A DNA stretch of 64,000 nt from Anaerobacillus arseniciselenatis (GTDB lineage Bacteria > Bacillota > Bacilli > Bacillales > Anaerobacillaceae). A model generated the notes under the pieces. It saw only the letters and a list, made by a program, of their open reading frames with translations. It was not told where the DNA came from and ran no database searches. The stretch is taken from contig NZ_MLQQ01000042.1 in the NCBI RefSeq assembly GCF_001865995.1, positions 186,001 to 250,000 on the forward strand, written 5' to 3'. The position numbers were made by a program, and so were the translations under genes. How positions within the stretch are numbered: position 1 is the first letter of the stretch; each line of letters starts with the position of its first letter. Below, piece after piece: positions 1-8,200 of the stretch.

Positions 1-1
1 C

Positions 2-352
2 GAAGAGCTAACAGCGAAGCTTAATCAACGGGAAATTGAAATTGGCCGCCTAGAAACAACGGTAAATTCAAAAGAAGAAGAAATTGAGTCGCTATTAGAT
101 GAAATTGATTTGCTTATGTCACAGCTTGCAGAATTACAAGATGCTCAACTAGAAGTATTCGCAGACTATGAAGAAATTGGGAAGTTATACGAAGCAATGG
201 CACCACAAAATGCCGCTAGAATTATTTCCGAACTTCCTGATGATAAAGCTGCTATCCATTTATCTTTTATGAAAACTGATACGAAGGCAGATATATTAGC
301 TCAGTTACCTCCAGAAGAAGCGGCACAGTTAATTAGTTTAATAAGTGAATGA
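2..352 (+). CDS. motE: MotE/YlxF-like flagellar protein, 3' part only
   Basis: The reading frame is already open at base 2, so the N-terminal part lies outside the window. The visible 116 residues start with a charged coiled coil of heptad-like E/L/I residues. They end in an MgtE N-terminal-like helical domain with the pattern YEAMAPQNAARIISELPDD and QLPPEEAAQLI, typical of MotE (YlxF), a chaperone-like protein tied to the stator and encoded just before fliK. The stop codon TGA at 350-352 falls inside the first copy of the dispersed palindromic repeat, so the last residues may have been set by that insertion. The family is identified by motif and by position before fliK. Confidence 0.85.
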   Translation, partial: EELTAKLNQREIEIGRLETTVNSKEEEIESLLDEIDLLMSQLAELQDAQLEVFADYEEIGKLYEAMAPQNAARIISELPDDKAAIHLSFMKTDTKADILAQLPPEEAAQLISLISE

Positions 353-464
353 ATTTCATAATCACCTAAACTTAAGCCTATCAAACTATATTTAATGGCG
401 AGTGAATTAACGCAACTACATATAGATACTTAATTGGTGATAATATTGAATGGTGAAATTCATT
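349..464 (+). repeat. Palindromic repeat family 1, copy A
   Basis: This 116-bp copy lies between motE and fliK. It begins ATGAATTTCATAATC and ends GGTGAAATTCATT, the inverted ends of the family. The right half of the central palindrome (CGCAACTACATATAG) is intact, but the left half is decayed. It contains the motE stop codon. Family 1 has nine further copies in this window. Confidence 0.85.
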
Positions 465-508
465 AAAGTAGCAATTAAAAACATTAACTTTGAAAGGGGG
501 TGAAAAAA

Positions 509-1774
509 ATGAATGCGATTAGTTTAATGCAAATGACAACTAAACAAACAACTCAAAATAAATTAGAGCCGTTAAGTGACTCTGTCGACCAAAAGGGATC
601 GTTTTTACAAATGTTAAATAGTTCATTAACCGATAAAGGCCTCGAGGTAACTCCTATAAATATGGTTGATGTAGAAAATGAAGAGCTTACTAGTTTACAT
701 AAGCTCATTATTAACCTTTTAGAGGAGCTCCCATTTAATGAGGAGTTAATGGATGAAGAGGCGTTATCGATCCCGTTTATAGACAATTTTATGAAAGAGT
801 TGCCGCTAGAACTACAAACTCATATTGAGCAGTTGTTTGAAAGTAACGAAAAGTTAATGGATATCGTTGGTAAAGGTGAAGGCTATTTACAAAATCCTGT
901 TGAGCTTCTTGCAGTTTTTCTTCATTTAGCTCAAGTTGATATTACAGAAGTGGAACAGCAGATTTCTGAAGTTTCTTCAAAGCTACAACACCATGTTTCA
1001 AACCTGTTACCGCTAATGTTTTCAACACAACAACATACTGATAAGGCACATTTGAAAGATATAAAAGTAAGAAATACTCTAAAGCAGAGCGCTGAACAAA
1101 TGACATCTAATTTACAATTATTATCTGTGGAAGACAAAATAAAGTTGGCTAAGGCTATCAATAAATACCAAAATAAAAACGATAGATCTCAACTAGTGTT
1201 AGCTGCTTTTTCAAGGAACTCCGTTGAACTTTTGAATGTTGTAAATCAAGGATTAAACCTAACAAATAGTCAACAGCCTATTTCACAATTACAACAATTT
1301 GTTTTACATGTTGGTGAAAACCGCGCTGATCAACAAACAACTGAACACTTTATGAGACAGTTTCAAAATATACTAGGTAGAAGCTCACTAGCTCAATTTC
1401 CAAATGGAGCAAATCAACTAACGATTAAATTATTTCCAGAGCACCTCGGAAGGTTAGATGTGAAGTTAACGCAGCAAAACAACGGAGTAATCGTTGCACA
1501 ACTTATTACTTCAACTCAAGCAGCAAAGAATGCAATTGATTCACAACTGCATCAATTGAGGCAAGCATTTATTGCTCAAAATATTCAAGTAGATAAAATC
1601 GAAATTAACACGCAGCAACAACAGCAGTCGCTCAACCAGTCTGACAAACAAAACCAAGAAGAAAAAAGTAATAGTCAGCAACATGGTGAACAAAAACAAA
1701 AACAAGGTATGGCTGACGATGAGGAAGATAGTTTCCAAGATTTTTTAAATGAATCGATTAACGTAGAGGTTTAG
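509..1774 (+). CDS. fliK: Flagellar hook-length control protein FliK
   Basis: FliK is the secreted ruler that sets hook length and switches export specificity. The C-terminal Flg_hook domain (roughly residues 300-375) shows the signature LTIKLFPEHLGRLDVKL followed by an amphipathic helix. The tail is glutamine-rich and low-complexity. The N-terminal half is poorly conserved, as is usual. I chose ATG 509 because the Shine-Dalgarno AAAGGGGG at 494-500 is eight bases upstream; an in-frame GTG at 500 overlaps that site and is unlikely. flgD begins eight bases after the stop. Length (421 aa) is normal for the family. Confidence 0.92.
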   Translation: MNAISLMQMTTKQTTQNKLEPLSDSVDQKGSFLQMLNSSLTDKGLEVTPINMVDVENEELTSLHKLIINLLEELPFNEELMDEEALSIPFIDNFMKELPLELQTHIEQLFESNEKLMDIVGKGEGYLQNPVELLAVFLHLAQVDITEVEQQISEVSSKLQHHVSNLLPLMFSTQQHTDKAHLKDIKVRNTLKQSAEQMTSNLQLLSVEDKIKLAKAINKYQNKNDRSQLVLAAFSRNSVELLNVVNQGLNLTNSQQPISQLQQFVLHVGENRADQQTTEHFMRQFQNILGRSSLAQFPNGANQLTIKLFPEHLGRLDVKLTQQNNGVIVAQLITSTQAAKNAIDSQLHQLRQAFIAQNIQVDKIEINTQQQQQSLNQSDKQNQEEKSNSQQHGEQKQKQGMADDEEDSFQDFLNESINVEV

Positions 1775-1782
1775 GTGATCGT

Positions 1783-2238
1783 ATGGTAAATTCAATTAAT
1801 GAAAGTTTATTTTTAGCTGACCGACAAACAAATGACCGAAAAACAGGGCAAAGTAGTTTAGATCAAGATGCATTTTTGAAAATTTTAATTACACAACTTC
1901 AAAATCAAGACCCGTCGAACCCAATGGAAGATAAAGAATTTATATCACAAATGGCGAACTTCTCAAGTCTTGAACAAATGCAACAAATGAATAAATCATT
2001 AACGAGTTTTATAGAAATGCAAAAAGATAGCCATTTTCTTTCTCAAAGTAATTTAATTGGAAAAGAAATAAAGTGGGAACAGACGGTAGCGGATACAAAA
2101 GGTGAAACAACAACGCGAATACAAGAAAGTTCCGTAAAGGCGATCAGCTTTCAAAATGGTAAAACAAAGTTAATTTTAGAAGATGGACAAGCGATCGATA
2201 CAAAACAAGTAATTCATATTGCTAAACAAATGGAGTAG
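1783..2238 (+). CDS. flgD: Flagellar hook-capping protein FlgD
   Basis: FlgD is the temporary cap under which hook subunits assemble. The N-terminal region carries the FlgD signature: LDQDAFLKILITQLQNQDP, then NPMEDKEFISQMANFSSLEQ (residues 27-66). At 151 residues it is a short FlgD of the Bacillus type, with only a small C-terminal domain after the conserved part. It starts eight bases behind fliK with a weak GGTGAT ribosome site and precedes the flg_new gene and flgE, the usual hook gene order. Confidence 0.93.
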   Translation: MVNSINESLFLADRQTNDRKTGQSSLDQDAFLKILITQLQNQDPSNPMEDKEFISQMANFSSLEQMQQMNKSLTSFIEMQKDSHFLSQSNLIGKEIKWEQTVADTKGETTTRIQESSVKAISFQNGKTKLILEDGQAIDTKQVIHIAKQME

Positions 2239-2267
2239 TAATAAGAAACAATAAGGAGGTGGATACA

Positions 2268-2648
2268 ATGGATCATCGTATTCAATCTCATCAGCTTCAC
2301 CAACTGCCTAAGCCAAAAATGGCACCAAAAAGGCAAGCAACTTCGACAACATCATTTAAAGACATGTTTCAATCACAAATAAAAGATAAAGTCGAGTTAA
2401 AGATAAGTAAGCATGCCGAAAAAAGGTTGAATGATCGTGGGATTGTGATTGACCAAAATAAATGGTCACAAATAAGTTCAAAAGTTCAGGAAGCGAAAAC
2501 GAAAGGGGTACACGATTCTTTAGTCGTTTTACGTGATGCTGCCCTTGTTGTTAGTGCAAAAAATAATACAGTCATTACGGCACTAGACCGTAAAGAGGCA
2601 AAAGACCAAGTCTTTACAAACATTAATGGAACAATATTAATTGATTAG
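2268..2648 (+). CDS. Flagellar operon protein of the TIGR02530 (flg_new) type
   Basis: This 126-aa protein sits between flgD and flgE, where many Bacillus and Clostridium fla operons carry the flg_new family. The conserved core is ISKHAEKRLNDRGI, followed by a region ending VVSAKNNTVITALDR and a C-terminal FTNINGTILID. There is no signal peptide or membrane segment. The exact role is not known; position suggests hook assembly or export. I use ATG 2268, since the in-frame GTG at 2259 is part of the Shine-Dalgarno AAGGAGGTGG. The family assignment rests on remembered motifs, not on a search. Confidence 0.8.
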   Translation: MDHRIQSHQLHQLPKPKMAPKRQATSTTSFKDMFQSQIKDKVELKISKHAEKRLNDRGIVIDQNKWSQISSKVQEAKTKGVHDSLVVLRDAALVVSAKNNTVITALDRKEAKDQVFTNINGTILID

Positions 2649-2715
2649 CAGCTGGACCGAAAGGAAGCTGTAGGCTGCGGACCGATTGAAGCAGCTCATT
2701 CGAAAGGAGAAAAAT
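2647..2715 (+). repeat. Duplicated ribosome-binding segment before flgE
   Basis: Bases 2647-2665 and 2690-2708 both read AGCAGCT, four variable bases, then CGAAAGGA. They match at 15 of 19 positions and lie 43 bases apart. The second copy provides the Shine-Dalgarno of flgE. The first covers the stop codon of the preceding gene. This looks like a local tandem duplication that left a spare ribosome site. Confidence 0.6.
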
Positions 2716-3930
2716 ATGCTACGTTCAATGTATTCTGGTATCGGTGGAATGAAAAACTTCCAAACAAAACTTGACGTCATCGGTAACAATATTTCAAATG
2801 TTAATACTTACGGTTTTAAAAAAGGGAGAACGACTTTCAAGGATTTAGTAAGTCAGCAACTAGCAGGTGCTAGTAATCCTACAGATAACCGTGGAGGAAC
2901 AAACCCGCAACAAATTGGTTTAGGTGGGACGATGGCAACCGTAGACACGATCCATACGCAAGGAAGTTTGCAAACAACGGGGCGAGCTCTCGACCTAGGG
3001 ATTTCTGGGGATGGTTTCTTTATTGTGAACGATGGTGATCTTTCTTATTACACACGTGCTGGAAACTTTTATTTAGATCGTGAAGGCACGCTTGTTACTG
3101 GTGATGGTATGAAAGTTCAAGGCTACCGCCCAGGTGAAGATGGCCAAATAGATATGAATGACTTTGGAGAATTAGCGATTCAGGCAGGGGAAGTAATACC
3201 TCCTCAAGCAACAACAGATGTTAGTTTGAAAGGGAATTTAGACGCAAATCCCGAACAACCTGTTACTGTTCAGTATAGCGTTGTTGATTCACTAGGAGGA
3301 ACTCATAATATTGAAGTAGTCTTTGAAAGGCAAGGAGAAAATAACTGGACATATACAATTAATGGACCAGAAGGGACAAATGTTAATAATGGCAATGGCA
3401 ATATCGAATTTGACGAAAATGGTCAAGTAGATAATCCAACTGATCCAATTAATAATGTTAACTTTACACCTGGGAACGGTGCTGGCCAATTGAGTTTCGA
3501 TATTGACTTTAGTTCTATTACCCAATTTTCTGGCTCAAACACAGTTGACATCGACGAAATCAACGGAAACTCTGAAGGCTTCCTTGAAAGCTTCAACATC
3601 TCACAAACTGGTGAAATTAACGGTGTATACACAAATGGTGAGGTGCGCGTTTTAGGTCAAATTGCGATGGCAACATTCAATAACACCGGTGGTTTAACGA
3701 AATCAGGTGATAATTTATTTCAAGTATCGAATAACTCAGGAGTTCCTAATATCGGGTTAGCCGGTGAAGGTCGAGGAGTTATGCAGGGAAGTTCGCTTGA
3801 AATGTCCAATGTTGACTTATCTGAAGAGTTTACAGAAATGATCGTTGCACAACGTGGTTTCCAATCCAATACGAGAATTATCACGACATCAGATGAAATT
3901 CTCCAAGAGCTTGTAAATTTAAAACGTTAA
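2716..3930 (+). CDS. flgE: Flagellar hook protein FlgE
   Basis: This is the structural subunit of the hook, exported by the flagellar type III apparatus. The N-terminal rod/hook signature MLRSMYSGIGG...LDVIGNNISNVNTYGFKK is followed by a variable central domain (about residues 150-290). It ends in the conserved C-terminal heptad region SNVDLSEEFTEMIVAQRGFQSN. At 404 residues it is as long as the enterobacterial hook protein and clearly longer than the roughly 264-residue B. subtilis FlgE, the difference lying in the surface domain. ATG 2716 follows GAAAGGAG by seven bases; an upstream in-frame start adds unrelated residues and was rejected. Older Bacillus literature calls this gene flgG. Confidence 0.93.
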   Translation: MLRSMYSGIGGMKNFQTKLDVIGNNISNVNTYGFKKGRTTFKDLVSQQLAGASNPTDNRGGTNPQQIGLGGTMATVDTIHTQGSLQTTGRALDLGISGDGFFIVNDGDLSYYTRAGNFYLDREGTLVTGDGMKVQGYRPGEDGQIDMNDFGELAIQAGEVIPPQATTDVSLKGNLDANPEQPVTVQYSVVDSLGGTHNIEVVFERQGENNWTYTINGPEGTNVNNGNGNIEFDENGQVDNPTDPINNVNFTPGNGAGQLSFDIDFSSITQFSGSNTVDIDEINGNSEGFLESFNISQTGEINGVYTNGEVRVLGQIAMATFNNTGGLTKSGDNLFQVSNNSGVPNIGLAGEGRGVMQGSSLEMSNVDLSEEFTEMIVAQRGFQSNTRIITTSDEILQELVNLKR

Positions 3931-3975
3931 TACAATAGTTATAGTAGATTAATAGATTAACAGGGAGGAAATGAG

Positions 3976-4087
3976 GGTGGTCCAAAACAGTTGACATACA
4001 CCGCTTTACAGCTACTACAGACATACACCAAAGCTTTTTGTCTACTTATAGTAGTATACTTGTTGTGTCAGACACTTTTGGGCCACC
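3976..4087 (+). repeat. 112-bp inverted-repeat element between flgE and flbD
   Basis: The left end GGTGGTCCAAAAC..GTTGACA and the reverse complement of the right end GGTGGCCCAAAAGTGTCTGACA match over about 23 bases with few differences. The segment could fold back on itself and has no coding capacity, as in a MITE. It lies directly after a strong Shine-Dalgarno, GGGAGG at 3963-3968, which is followed by ATG at 3971. It separates that site from the flbD start at 4103. It is a different family from the family 1 palindromes. Confidence 0.7.
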
Positions 4088-4102
4088 ATCAATATCTTTA
4101 AT

Positions 4103-4318
4103 ATGATAAAGCTTACTCGTTTAAATGGTCAACCGTTTATGTTAAATGCAATTTTTATTGAGCAAGTGCAATCATTTCCAGATACAACAATAACACTATC
4201 AAATGGAAATAAAATTGTTGTGCTAGATTCAGAAGACGATGTTATGCTAAAAGTAACGGAGTTTTATCAAAAGGTAGGAATAGTTAGGTTGACCAACAGC
4301 GATTTGGAGGGTTTGTGA
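4103..4318 (+). CDS. swrD: FlbD/SwrD family flagellar protein
   Basis: This 71-residue protein matches the FlbD family: [23 protein letters not shown], then [21 protein letters not shown]. In B. subtilis the orthologue (YlzI/SwrD) raises flagellar motor power for swarming. The gene sits between flgE and fliL as expected. There is no recognisable Shine-Dalgarno just before ATG 4103, because the 112-bp palindromic element occupies the upstream region. Translation may therefore be weak or may depend on RNA folding. The stop is two bases before the fliL start. Confidence 0.9.
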   Translation: MIKLTRLNGQPFMLNAIFIEQVQSFPDTTITLSNGNKIVVLDSEDDVMLKVTEFYQKVGIVRLTNSDLEGL

Positions 4319-4319
4319 T

Positions 4320-4751
4320 TTGTTTAAAAATAAGTTAGTAAATATTATGTTAGTTATTTTAGTCGCCTTAACGTTAATAGGTGTTTTAACGATGGTCTTG
4401 TACAATTATTTTTACAAAACAATGGATCCAGATCGTGAGCCTACTATTGATGAAATTATTGCATTATCTGTGGATACGAATGAAATTACAACAAACTTGT
4501 TAACGAACGACTTTATTCGCGTTTCGTTTAAAATTCAAGTAGATAATCAAAGAGCGAAAACAGAGTTAGAAAAAAGAGATTTTCAAGTGAGGAATATCAT
4601 TATTCGTGAACTTTCAGGAATGCGCTCGAGCGATTTTACCGGATCAGAAGGAATAGAAAAGCTTGAAAATGCTATTCGGATAAAGATTAATGAATATATG
4701 CAAGAAGGCTATGTGGTAAATGTGTATACGACTGGCTTCGTCTTACAATAG
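4320..4751 (+). CDS. fliL: Flagellar basal body-associated protein FliL
   Basis: FliL is a single-pass inner-membrane protein around the stator. The sequence shows a short basic N-terminus, one membrane helix at about residues 7-30 (IMLVILVALTLIGVLTMVLY) and a C-terminal extracytoplasmic domain. That domain ends near EYMQEGYVVNVYTTGFVLQ, as in FliL proteins. It starts at TTG 4320, one base after the swrD stop, with GGAGG at 4306-4310 as ribosome site. Length (143 aa) is normal. Confidence 0.9.
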   Translation: MFKNKLVNIMLVILVALTLIGVLTMVLYNYFYKTMDPDREPTIDEIIALSVDTNEITTNLLTNDFIRVSFKIQVDNQRAKTELEKRDFQVRNIIIRELSGMRSSDFTGSEGIEKLENAIRIKINEYMQEGYVVNVYTTGFVLQ

Positions 4752-4834
4752 CATATAATTAAGAATAATTTTAAGAAAGTTCAGCTTTGCTTAACGAGTA
4801 AAAAGCAAAGTTTTACTATAGAGAGGTGAGGCAC

Positions 4835-5827
4835 TTGGCTGAGGTTTTGTCGCAAGGTGAGATTGATGCCCTCTTATCAGCATTATCAACTGGTGAAATG
4901 GATGCAAATGAACTAAAAAAAGAAGAAACTCAAAAGAAAGTTAAAGTGTACGACTTTAAGCGGGCACTTCGCTTTTCTAAAGATCAAATTCGAAGTTTAA
5001 CGAGAATTCACGAAAATTTTGCGAGACTTTTAACAACGTATTTTTCAGCTCAGCTTCGTACTTTCGTTCAAATTTCAGTTGCATCTGTTGACCAGCTGCC
5101 CTATGATGAATTTATTCGATCGGTACCGAAAATGACGATATTAAATGTGTTTGAACCTTACCCTTTAGACGGGCGCTTTTTAATTGAAGTCAATCCAAAT
5201 ATTGCTTATGCGATGCTCGATCGTCTTTTAGGAGGGAAAGGAACGGCGGTAAATAAAGTAGATAATTTAACAGAAATTGAAACGAGGATTATGACTCAAT
5301 TGTTTCAAAGAACGCTTGAAAGCTTTCAAGAGGCGTGGAGTTCTGTTGTCGATATAGATCCACATATGGATGATTTAGAGGTTAATCCACAATTTTTACA
5401 AATGGTTTCTCCTAATGAAACGGTTGTCGTCATTTCTTTATCAACGGCTATAGGTGAGGCTTCTGGGATGATTAACATTTGTCTTCCTCACGTCGTATTA
5501 GAAGATATTTTACCGAAATTATCGGTCCACTACTGGATGCAAACGAAAAAGAAAACTCGTTTACCAGAGGAAGTAGAAGCATTAGAAAAAAATGTTCGTA
5601 ATGCGCCATTAGTTGTCAAGGCAGAGTTAGGAAAATCAGAAATTACGATCCAAGAGTTTTTACAATTAGGTATTGGTGATACGATTGAATTGAATAGTTT
5701 AATCGATGATCCTTTAACCGTTAAAGTTGAAAATACACCGAAATTTTTTGGTCAACCAGGAAAAGTGAAAGACCAGATTGCTGTTCAAATAACGGACATG
5801 ATTGAGGAGGATGATAATAATGAGTGA
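4835..5827 (+). CDS. fliM: Flagellar motor switch protein FliM
   Basis: FliM is the C-ring protein that binds phosphorylated CheY and sets rotation direction. The N-terminal LSQGEIDALLSAL (about residues 5-17) is the CheY-P docking motif. A CheC-like middle domain and a C-terminal SpoA/FliN domain (about residues 250-320) follow. I use TTG 4835, nine bases inside an in-frame GTG at 4826 that lies within the Shine-Dalgarno; homologues begin at this position. The last eight bases overlap fliY, implying translational coupling. Length is 330 aa. Confidence 0.94.
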   Translation: MAEVLSQGEIDALLSALSTGEMDANELKKEETQKKVKVYDFKRALRFSKDQIRSLTRIHENFARLLTTYFSAQLRTFVQISVASVDQLPYDEFIRSVPKMTILNVFEPYPLDGRFLIEVNPNIAYAMLDRLLGGKGTAVNKVDNLTEIETRIMTQLFQRTLESFQEAWSSVVDIDPHMDDLEVNPQFLQMVSPNETVVVISLSTAIGEASGMINICLPHVVLEDILPKLSVHYWMQTKKKTRLPEEVEALEKNVRNAPLVVKAELGKSEITIQEFLQLGIGDTIELNSLIDDPLTVKVENTPKFFGQPGKVKDQIAVQITDMIEEDDNNE

Positions 5828-7085
5828 CATGCTTTCTCAAGATGAAATAAATGCATTGTTAAATGGACTTAACAATGATGATAATGAAGAGAGCGATGAA
5901 AATGGAACCTCTATTAATATAGAAGACTATATTTCTTCTATTGAGCAAGATGCGCTAGGCGAAATCGGAAATATCTCTTTTGGAAGTGCAGCAACGGCTT
6001 TGTCTACATTGTTAAATCAAAAAGTAGACATTACGACGCCGAAAGTATCGGTTATTCCTAAACAAGAGCTTGAAGAGCAGTTTCCAAAGCCACATGTTGC
6101 TATTCATGTGAAATATACTGAAGGCTTTGAAGGCATGAATGTGTTAGTTATCAAAACACATGATGCAGCTGTTATTGCTAATTTAATGTTAGGTGGTGAC
6201 GGTACGGAAATAGCTTCAGATGACTTAGGTGAAATGGAGATTAGCGCTGTTCAAGAAGCGATGAATCAAATGATGGGATCAGCATCAACTTCTATGTCAA
6301 CGATTTTTAATAAAAAAGTCGATATTTCGCCGCCTGGAATAGATTTAATGGATGTAAAAGAAGGGCAAGGAACGAAAAATATACCTGATGATGATATATT
6401 AGTAAAAATATCTTTCAATTTAAAGGTTGGGACTTTGATTGATTCGCAAATTATGCAATTAGTGACAGTTTCATTTGCAAAAGAGTTAGTAGATCAATTG
6501 ATGAACCCAAGCAGTGATGAAGAAGAATTGCTTGAAGAACCGGTAAGTCAAGCACCAAATCAAGGACATCAAGAACAAAATGAGCAAGTAACTGAGTTTG
6601 AACAACCGTCACAGCAAGCACCACAACAGCATGAGCAACAAGTACCTCAAATGCAACAATACGACGGAGCACCTCAAGGTCAATATTATGAACAACAACC
6701 GCCTACACCAAGGCAACCGCAAAGCTTTGGCGGACCTGCATACGCTAGTCAAAACCAAAGAGCGGCCAATGTTCAACCAGTTGCGTTCTCAAATTTTGAG
6801 CCACCAAGTTTAAACGACAACGAATCAAAGAATTTAAATATGTTACTAGACATCAATCTACAAGTAACGGTTGAATTAGGAAGAACGAAACGATCAATTA
6901 AAGAAATTCTTGAATTATCGCAAGGGTCAATTATTGAACTCGACAAATTAGCGGGTGAACCTGTTGATATTTTAGTGAACAATAAACTTATTGCCAAAGG
7001 TGAAGTGGTCGTTATTGATGAAAACTTTGGAGTCAGGGTAACGGATATTATTAGTCAAACAGATCGTTTGAAAAATTTACAATAA
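5820..7085 (+). CDS. fliY: Flagellar motor switch phosphatase FliY
   Basis: FliY is the Gram-positive switch protein that combines a CheC-type CheY-P phosphatase with a FliN-like C-ring domain. Residues 4-15 (MLSQDEINALLNGL) repeat the CheY-P docking motif of FliM. Two CheC phosphatase helices follow (EIGNISFGSAATALS and EAMNQMMGSAST). A long Gln/Pro-rich linker covers roughly residues 225-330, and the C-terminal SpoA domain has LDINLQVTVELG. ATG 5820 is chosen over upstream in-frame ATGs because GAGGAGG ends about ten bases before it. It overlaps fliM by eight bases. Length is 421 aa. Confidence 0.94.
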   Translation: MSDMLSQDEINALLNGLNNDDNEESDENGTSINIEDYISSIEQDALGEIGNISFGSAATALSTLLNQKVDITTPKVSVIPKQELEEQFPKPHVAIHVKYTEGFEGMNVLVIKTHDAAVIANLMLGGDGTEIASDDLGEMEISAVQEAMNQMMGSASTSMSTIFNKKVDISPPGIDLMDVKEGQGTKNIPDDDILVKISFNLKVGTLIDSQIMQLVTVSFAKELVDQLMNPSSDEEELLEEPVSQAPNQGHQEQNEQVTEFEQPSQQAPQQHEQQVPQMQQYDGAPQGQYYEQQPPTPRQPQSFGGPAYASQNQRAANVQPVAFSNFEPPSLNDNESKNLNMLLDINLQVTVELGRTKRSIKEILELSQGSIIELDKLAGEPVDILVNNKLIAKGEVVVIDENFGVRVTDIISQTDRLKNLQ

Positions 7086-7123
7086 AATTAATTATTATAG
7101 TTCAAATTAGAGGAGGACCAAAG

Positions 7124-7486
7124 ATGGCGCATAAAATATTAATTGTAGATGATGCAGCATTTATGAGAATGATGATTAAAGATATTTTAACAAAAAACGG
7201 TTTTGAAATTGCAGGAGAAGCAAATGACGGAGCACAAGCAGTAGAAAAATATAAAGAGCTATCACCGGACCTTGTGACGATGGATATTACGATGCCAGAA
7301 ATGGATGGTATTACGGCATTAAAGGAAATAAAAAAGTTTGACCCAAATGCAAAGGTGATCATGTGTTCTGCAATGGGGCAACAAGCAATGGTAATTGATG
7401 CTATTCAAGCTGGTGCTAAAGACTTTATTGTGAAGCCTTTCCAAGCTGATCGAGTAATTGAAGCGATTAAGAAGACGATTGGATAA
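7124..7486 (+). CDS. cheY: Chemotaxis response regulator CheY
   Basis: This is a single receiver domain of 120 residues. The acidic pair D9-D10, phosphoacceptor D54 (LVTMDITMPEMDG), a Ser/Thr switch in MCSAMGQ and the KPF lysine are all present. Phosphorylated by CheA, it binds FliM and FliY, and FliY and CheC dephosphorylate it. A strong AGAGGAGG site lies before the ATG. Its position between fliY and fliO is the conserved one in Bacillus. Confidence 0.95.
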   Translation: MAHKILIVDDAAFMRMMIKDILTKNGFEIAGEANDGAQAVEKYKELSPDLVTMDITMPEMDGITALKEIKKFDPNAKVIMCSAMGQQAMVIDAIQAGAKDFIVKPFQADRVIEAIKKTIG

Positions 7487-7489
7487 TTA

Positions 7490-8200
7490 ATGATGACAAA
7501 TAGTTTTAAACTTTTGTCTACTGTGAAAATTTTAGTATGTTTGATGATTATTTTAGTAACTTCTCATTCGCTTGGAGATATACATGTCCAAGCGAATGAA
7601 GAAGATAATAAATCAGTTTTGGATGGGTTCAACAATGAAGAAGGGCAAGCCCCGACTGAATCGGAAACCGATCATGATGAGCAACCAATTGTAGATAATC
7701 AAACAAGCGAAAATAATGTTGAAGATATTTTACAAGACCAAAGTTTATTTGGGATGTTTTTTCAATTATTTTTAGCTTTAGCCGTCATTATTATAATGAT
7801 TTATATGTTGATCCGCTTTATAGGGAAACGTTCCCAATCTTATCAATCACACCGGACGTTACAAAATATTGGAGGCGTTCATGTAGGTGCAAATCGCTCT
7901 ATTCAACTAGTACGAGTTGGAGAAAGAGTATTAGTCGTTGGTGTCGGTGAGTCAATTCAGTTATTAAAAGAAATAGACGATGAGACGGAAATAAAAAAGA
8001 TATTAGAAGATTATGAGGGCCAGCAAGTAGAACAACAGTTTTCTTCTATGTACAAATGGATGCAAACAAAAGTCTCCCCAAAAAATGAAGAAAAACAAAA
8101 TTCTAGTGTTTATTTTAAAGGGGTATTAGAACGTCAACTATCAGACGTGAAGAATGCACAACAAAAGGCCCATTCTGCCATTAAGGAGAAGGAACAATAA
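7490..8200 (+). CDS. fliO: Flagellar export gate assembly protein FliO/FliZ
   Basis: This 236-aa protein has an N-terminal signal-like hydrophobic stretch (about residues 10-25), an acidic extracellular segment, and one membrane helix (about residues 86-106, FQLFLALAVIIIMIYMLIRF). A FliO-type cytoplasmic region follows (GGVHVGANRSIQLVRVGERVLVVGVGESIQLL). Bacillus literature calls it FliZ. FliO helps assemble the FliP core of the export gate, and the gene overlaps the fliP start by one base. There is only a weak ribosome site, so coupling to cheY (three-base gap) is likely. Confidence 0.88.
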   Translation: MMTNSFKLLSTVKILVCLMIILVTSHSLGDIHVQANEEDNKSVLDGFNNEEGQAPTESETDHDEQPIVDNQTSENNVEDILQDQSLFGMFFQLFLALAVIIIMIYMLIRFIGKRSQSYQSHRTLQNIGGVHVGANRSIQLVRVGERVLVVGVGESIQLLKEIDDETEIKKILEDYEGQQVEQQFSSMYKWMQTKVSPKNEEKQNSSVYFKGVLERQLSDVKNAQQKAHSAIKEKEQ

